Assembly (NCBI GenBank): GCA_963706905.1
Contig: CAVPNY010000023.1
Location: 269,555 to 333,554 of the forward strand
Direction of reading: 5' to 3'
Length of the DNA stretch: 64,000 nucleotides
Source: CAVPNY01 sp963706905
GTDB lineage: Bacteria > Chloroflexota > Anaerolineae > Anaerolineales > UBA4823
Part shown: in pieces, positions 60,851 through 64,000 of the stretch
Layout of the letters: every line of letters begins with the position of its first letter
Position numbering within the stretch: the first letter of the stretch is position 1
Notes under the pieces: model-generated
The model's input: only the letters and a program-made list of their open reading frames with translations
What the model was told of the DNA's origin: nothing
The model's database searches: none
Made by a program: the position numbers and the translations under genes

Positions 60851-63299
60851 AAATGGCAGTATGAGCTTGCTCCTGGTAGAAGGCTTCACAGGTACAGCTG
60901 GAAATGATCTCGATATTGATAATGACGGCGCCCTGGACAACATGCCCTGGACGCACCTGGTGGACAGTATTGCTGTCTATGATGGTAATAACTCCGGTGA
61001 TCTAGTTTATGGAACTACCCAGCTGGCAGCGAATTACGATGGCATGCCCTTCGCCCCCGGTGGCGCCTCTCGCATTCCGGATGGGCTTGACACAGATGCA
61101 GCGAGCGATTGGGTGCGCAACGACTTCGATTTGGCGGGTATCCCCGGTTTCAATGGAACAGCCATCGTTGGCGAAGCCTACAACACGCCTCTGGCTCCCA
61201 ATGCTGTAGTAGTCCCGCCACCCGAAGCCTGCGGCGACCCCTATACTTTTGTATACGAAGTGCAAGGGAACGGCCTTACTAGCCCGCTGGTGGGCACGGA
61301 AGTTGCCGTTGAGGCTGTCGTTGTAGGCGATTTCCAAAACAACGCCTCAGTTGACAATGGCAATCTAAATGGTTTCCACATCCAAGATCCTGCTGGAGAT
61401 GGTGATCCTGCTACGTCGGACGGTGTTTTCATCTACGCTCCGAGTATCACAGATGATTTGACCCTCGGCGACTATGTGCGCGTCCGGGGAACTGTGTCAG
61501 AGTTTAACGGGATGACCGAGATTACCGCCACCCGGGTATGGCTATGTTCTACTAGTAGTAGCATCACCCCCACCCCATTGTCCTTACCCGTTACCAGCGT
61601 GGATGATTTCGAGGCTTATGAGGGGATGTTAGTCACATTTCCCCAGCCGCTCGTTATCTCCGAATACTTCAACTTTGATCGCTTCGGCGAGATCGTGCTG
61701 ACCTCAGAGAGACACCTTTCGCCAACCGCAGAATATGAACCTGGAGCTGATGCAATTTGGGCTGCCCAGCAATTCCTGCTCGACAAAATCACCCTAGATG
61801 ATGGGCGTACCAATCAGAATCCAGATCCTGCCATCCACCCCAATGGGAGTGTCTTCGATCTGAGTAATCTTTTCCGCGGCGGTGACCTCGTACAAAATGT
61901 AACTGGCGTGCTGGATTATTCATTTAACCTGTATCGCATCCAGCCCACACAAGGTGCGGATTACATTTCTGCCAACCCGCGCTCACCGCAACCGGATGAA
62001 GTAGGCGGTTACCTGAAGGTCTCCAGTTTCAATGTGCTCAATTACTTTACCACCATTGATACTGGCGCCTTCATCTGTGGTCCGAACTCAGATCAGGAAT
62101 GCCGCGGCGCAGATACTCCTGAAGAGTTGGCCCGCCAGCGAGCCAAAATCATCGCTGCTCTTAGCGCGATCAATGCTGATGTAGTCGGGCTGATCGAGAT
62201 TGAGAATCATCCTGCCGATGTGCCAACCGCTGATCTGGTAAGCGGCCTTAATGATGTTCTCGGCGCAGGGACTTACGCTTACATCGCCACTGGCGCAATC
62301 GGCACGGACGCCATCCGCGTCGCCCTGATCTACAAGCCGGCTTCTGTCACTCCGCTTGGGGCTTACGCCATCCTGGACGCATCCGTAGATCCCCGCTTCC
62401 GGGATGATTTAAATCGCCCGGTGCTGGCTCAGACTTTCCTGGATAATACTACCGGAGAGATCTTCACCGTGGCAGCCAACCACCTTAAATCGAAGGGGTC
62501 AGTTTGTGTCGGCGATCCAGATACAGGCGATGGTTCCGGGAATTGCAATATCACCCGTAGAGATGCCGCCGAAGCCCTGGTGGACTGGTCGGCCTCGGAC
62601 CCCACAGGGAGCAGCGATCCTGATTTCCTGATCATCGGCGATCTGAACTCCTACGACAAGGAAGAGCCGATTGATGCGTTGGTCGCTGGTGGCTACACCG
62701 ATTTAGTTTATCAATATCTTGGTGAAGAGGCGTACTCCTATGTCTTTGACGGGCAGACAGGCTACCTTGACCATGCCCTGGCTAGTTCTTCCCTGCTGGG
62801 CCATATCACGGGCACGACGATCTGGCACATCAATGCGGATGAGCCTGACTTGATCGACTATGAGATGACCTTCAAAGCAGATCCCCAGGATGCACTCTAT
62901 GCCCCGGATGCCTATCGCTCCTCGGACCATGACCCGGTGATAGTGGGTATCTGCGAAGCGATCCCGCCTCAACTGGACATCCAGCTCAGCCAAACTGTGC
63001 TGTGGCCGCCCAACCATAAATATGTGGTCGTCGATGCCCTCCTGACAGCCTCAGATAATGCTGACCCCGATCCAGAGATCCTATTGATCTCGGTGATCTC
63101 CAACGAGCCGGATAACGGTCTGGGAGATGGCGACCGTCCCAATGATATTGTCATTCTCAGTGACACGCAGTTTAAGCTGCGCGCTGAACGCTCCGGCGCA
63201 GGCACCGGCAGAATCTATACCATCACTTACCAGGTTACAGATGACTGTGGCAACAGCCAGATCGTGGAAGCTTATGTAACAGTCCCACATAACCGTTAA
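60774..63299 (+). CDS. Extracellular nuclease (ExeM/NucH-like), catalytic part
   Basis: About 841 residues: end of the second LTD domain, an OB-fold region (about 150-320; VQGNGLTSPLVGTEVAVEAVV), then an endonuclease/exonuclease/phosphatase domain with SSFNVLNYF, VVGLIEIENH, AANHLKSKGS, IIGDLNSYDKEEP, GYLDHALAS and SSDHDPVI. A C-terminal beta domain follows. Such enzymes degrade extracellular DNA for nutrient or biofilm turnover. The TTG start at 60774 is only the edge of the open frame. Confidence 0.9.
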   Translation: MIKSRILGATNPSGFWWSGILTDAIENGSMSLLLVEGFTGTAGNDLDIDNDGALDNMPWTHLVDSIAVYDGNNSGDLVYGTTQLAANYDGMPFAPGGASRIPDGLDTDAASDWVRNDFDLAGIPGFNGTAIVGEAYNTPLAPNAVVVPPPEACGDPYTFVYEVQGNGLTSPLVGTEVAVEAVVVGDFQNNASVDNGNLNGFHIQDPAGDGDPATSDGVFIYAPSITDDLTLGDYVRVRGTVSEFNGMTEITATRVWLCSTSSSITPTPLSLPVTSVDDFEAYEGMLVTFPQPLVISEYFNFDRFGEIVLTSERHLSPTAEYEPGADAIWAAQQFLLDKITLDDGRTNQNPDPAIHPNGSVFDLSNLFRGGDLVQNVTGVLDYSFNLYRIQPTQGADYISANPRSPQPDEVGGYLKVSSFNVLNYFTTIDTGAFICGPNSDQECRGADTPEELARQRAKIIAALSAINADVVGLIEIENHPADVPTADLVSGLNDVLGAGTYAYIATGAIGTDAIRVALIYKPASVTPLGAYAILDASVDPRFRDDLNRPVLAQTFLDNTTGEIFTVAANHLKSKGSVCVGDPDTGDGSGNCNITRRDAAEALVDWSASDPTGSSDPDFLIIGDLNSYDKEEPIDALVAGGYTDLVYQYLGEEAYSYVFDGQTGYLDHALASSSLLGHITGTTIWHINADEPDLIDYEMTFKADPQDALYAPDAYRSSDHDPVIVGICEAIPPQLDIQLSQTVLWPPNHKYVVVDALLTASDNADPDPEILLISVISNEPDNGLGDGDRPNDIVILSDTQFKLRAERSGAGTGRIYTITYQVTDDCGNSQIVEAYVTVPHNR

Positions 63300-63329
63300 A
63301 CCTGTCAGTCTATAACTAGGTTCGTCCCA

Positions 63330-63361
63330 CAGGGTCTCCAGTCAGGGCACCGGAGACCCTG
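63330..63361. terminator. Terminator hairpin after the nuclease gene
   Basis: 10-bp perfect stem CAGGGTCTCC/GGAGACCCTG, 31 bases after the stop codon. Confidence 0.6.
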
Positions 63362-63400
63362 TATGATGTCCAGACCTTTCCTGATCCACAGATTAAGAAC

Positions 63401-63430
63401 ACGCCGCCCCAGGGTACCCTGGGGCGGCGT
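63401..63430. repeat. Perfect 30-bp palindrome between convergent genes
   Basis: ACGCCGCCCCAGGGT is followed directly by its reverse complement. It probably acts as a terminator for the convergent nucleotidase gene, though it has no T tract. Confidence 0.6.
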
Positions 63431-63461
63431 GACTTGCATCGTCATTATGGAACGGATTGGT

Positions 63462-63998
63462 TTACGGCACAACCACCGGGCAGACCGTGGCGCCGCTGGT
63501 GGTGCACACGATGCGCCCCTGGATGGCCGGGCTGACCGGGGTGTTGAGCGTGATGTAATCCGCCAGCACCTGGTCCATGATATTCTGGGTGGTCATCTTG
63601 CTGGCCACGTTCGGGTAGCCGTCGCCGCCGTAGGCCATGAAGTCGTTAATGGCCATTGAGTAGCTCAGGCTGGTGCTGGTCAGGTCGATCGCCGCGCCCG
63701 TGCAGCTTCCATCGGTTGCTTGCTCCACTGCGCTGAGCACTCGGCTGCCAGCCGGCGCCGAGATATCGTAGGTGAAGCACAGTCCGGAGACTTGCGGGAA
63801 GCGCCCGTCCACGCTTGGCATCTTCGAGACGCCGTTCTCCAGGAAGGCTTTCAGTTCGGCGCCGCTGGTGCTGAACGTGGCTACCACATTGCCAAAGGGC
63901 AGCACCGACAGCACCTGGCCGCGCGTGATCAGATAGGGTGGCGCGGTATAGGATGGGCAGAAGTCACCGGCGATATCCGTCGTCGGGCAGGTCAGGTC
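63462..63998 (-). CDS. 5'-nucleotidase (UshA-like), C-terminal part, cut by window edge
   Basis: The frame is open to the edge of the window, about 178 residues. It matches the 5'-nucleotidase C-terminal domain: ITRGQVLSVLPFGNVVATFSTSGAELKAFLENGVS, CFTYDISAPAGSRV, YSMAINDFMAYGGDGYP. These exported enzymes remove phosphate from nucleotides and would complement the nuclease next to it. Confidence 0.9.
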   Translation of the reverse strand, partial: DLTCPTTDIAGDFCPSYTAPPYLITRGQVLSVLPFGNVVATFSTSGAELKAFLENGVSKMPSVDGRFPQVSGLCFTYDISAPAGSRVLSAVEQATDGSCTGAAIDLTSTSLSYSMAINDFMAYGGDGYPNVASKMTTQNIMDQVLADYITLNTPVSPAIQGRIVCTTSGATVCPVVVP

Positions 63999-64000
63999 GG

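Overview
The window is a 64 kb piece of a GC-rich (by eye high-50s percent) bacterial chromosome. The protein flavour points to Chloroflexota, probably class Anaerolineae: DUF990-type ABC exporter, AmmeMemoRadiSam protein B, CHAD/polyphosphate cluster, long secreted S8 peptidases, and a lipoprotein with a 'DGSLGCPQPG' motif. This is inferred from family resemblance; no rRNA or marker gene is present. Both edges cut genes (a YceI-like protein on the left, a 5'-nucleotidase on the right).

Layout. 0-6.3 kb: YceI fragment, a sensor kinase/response regulator pair, a Met/Gly/His-rich exported protein, a tRNA operon (Phe, Gly, a degenerate tRNA-Cys copy, Cys) and a MerR regulator with a 19-bp-spacer promoter. 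6.4-16.8 kb: mostly plus-strand housekeeping and accessory genes (two metallo-beta-lactamase-fold hydrolases, MutY, M19 dipeptidase, molybdopterin oxidoreductase, TldD, a three-gene ABC exporter, cyclic-nucleotide-type regulator, NifU-like protein). 16.9-18.0 kb: two tandem ferritins. 18.26-22.96 kb: a complete diversity-generating retroelement (DGR). 23.0-28.4 kb: hicAB with the toxin gene split by a 93-bp MITE-like element, gamma-glutamyltransferase, a GxxExxY gene, and a selenocysteine-containing SelD next to an SPFH protein. 28.5-43.8 kb: PyrK/PyrD-like pair, Dtd, a SelW-like selenoprotein read through TGA, MEMO, CorC/HlyC, PriA, phosphoribosyltransferase, phosphoesterase, and a polyphosphate cluster (CHAD, PPK1, two PPK2). 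43.9-51.1 kb: a frame-broken Crp/Fnr gene, NrfHA nitrite reductase, aromatic amino acid hydroxylase, CPBP protease, SbcC. 51.2-64 kb: a secreted-protein region with two S8 peptidases, a lipoprotein, a 25-residue repeat protein, an extracellular nuclease and a 5'-nucleotidase.

Main discoveries. (1) The DGR is textbook: a 120-bp template repeat (18265-18384) and variable repeat (19958-20077) differ at 11 positions, every one a template adenine on the coding strand. The variable repeat is the C-terminal end of a membrane-anchored NACHT-type NTPase fused to a formylglycine-generating-enzyme-like (C-type lectin) domain, so the element probably diversifies a cell-surface or signalling receptor. (2) Two selenoproteins are hidden by in-frame TGA codons: SelD (Sec22) and a SelW-like protein (Sec13). 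(3) A MITE-like family with 16-bp inverted ends and perfect 5-bp target duplications; removing one copy restores hicA exactly. (4) Two copies of a structured, terminator-ending leader RNA with covarying stem positions sit behind near-identical promoters upstream of the two S8 peptidase genes. I cannot assign it to a riboswitch class I know.

Caution: five genes (merR/gyrI-like, priA, crp-like, the second S8 peptidase, the nuclease) are broken by single-base frame changes. In an otherwise intact gene set, including a normally important gene such as priA, this could reflect residual assembly indels rather than pseudogenisation.
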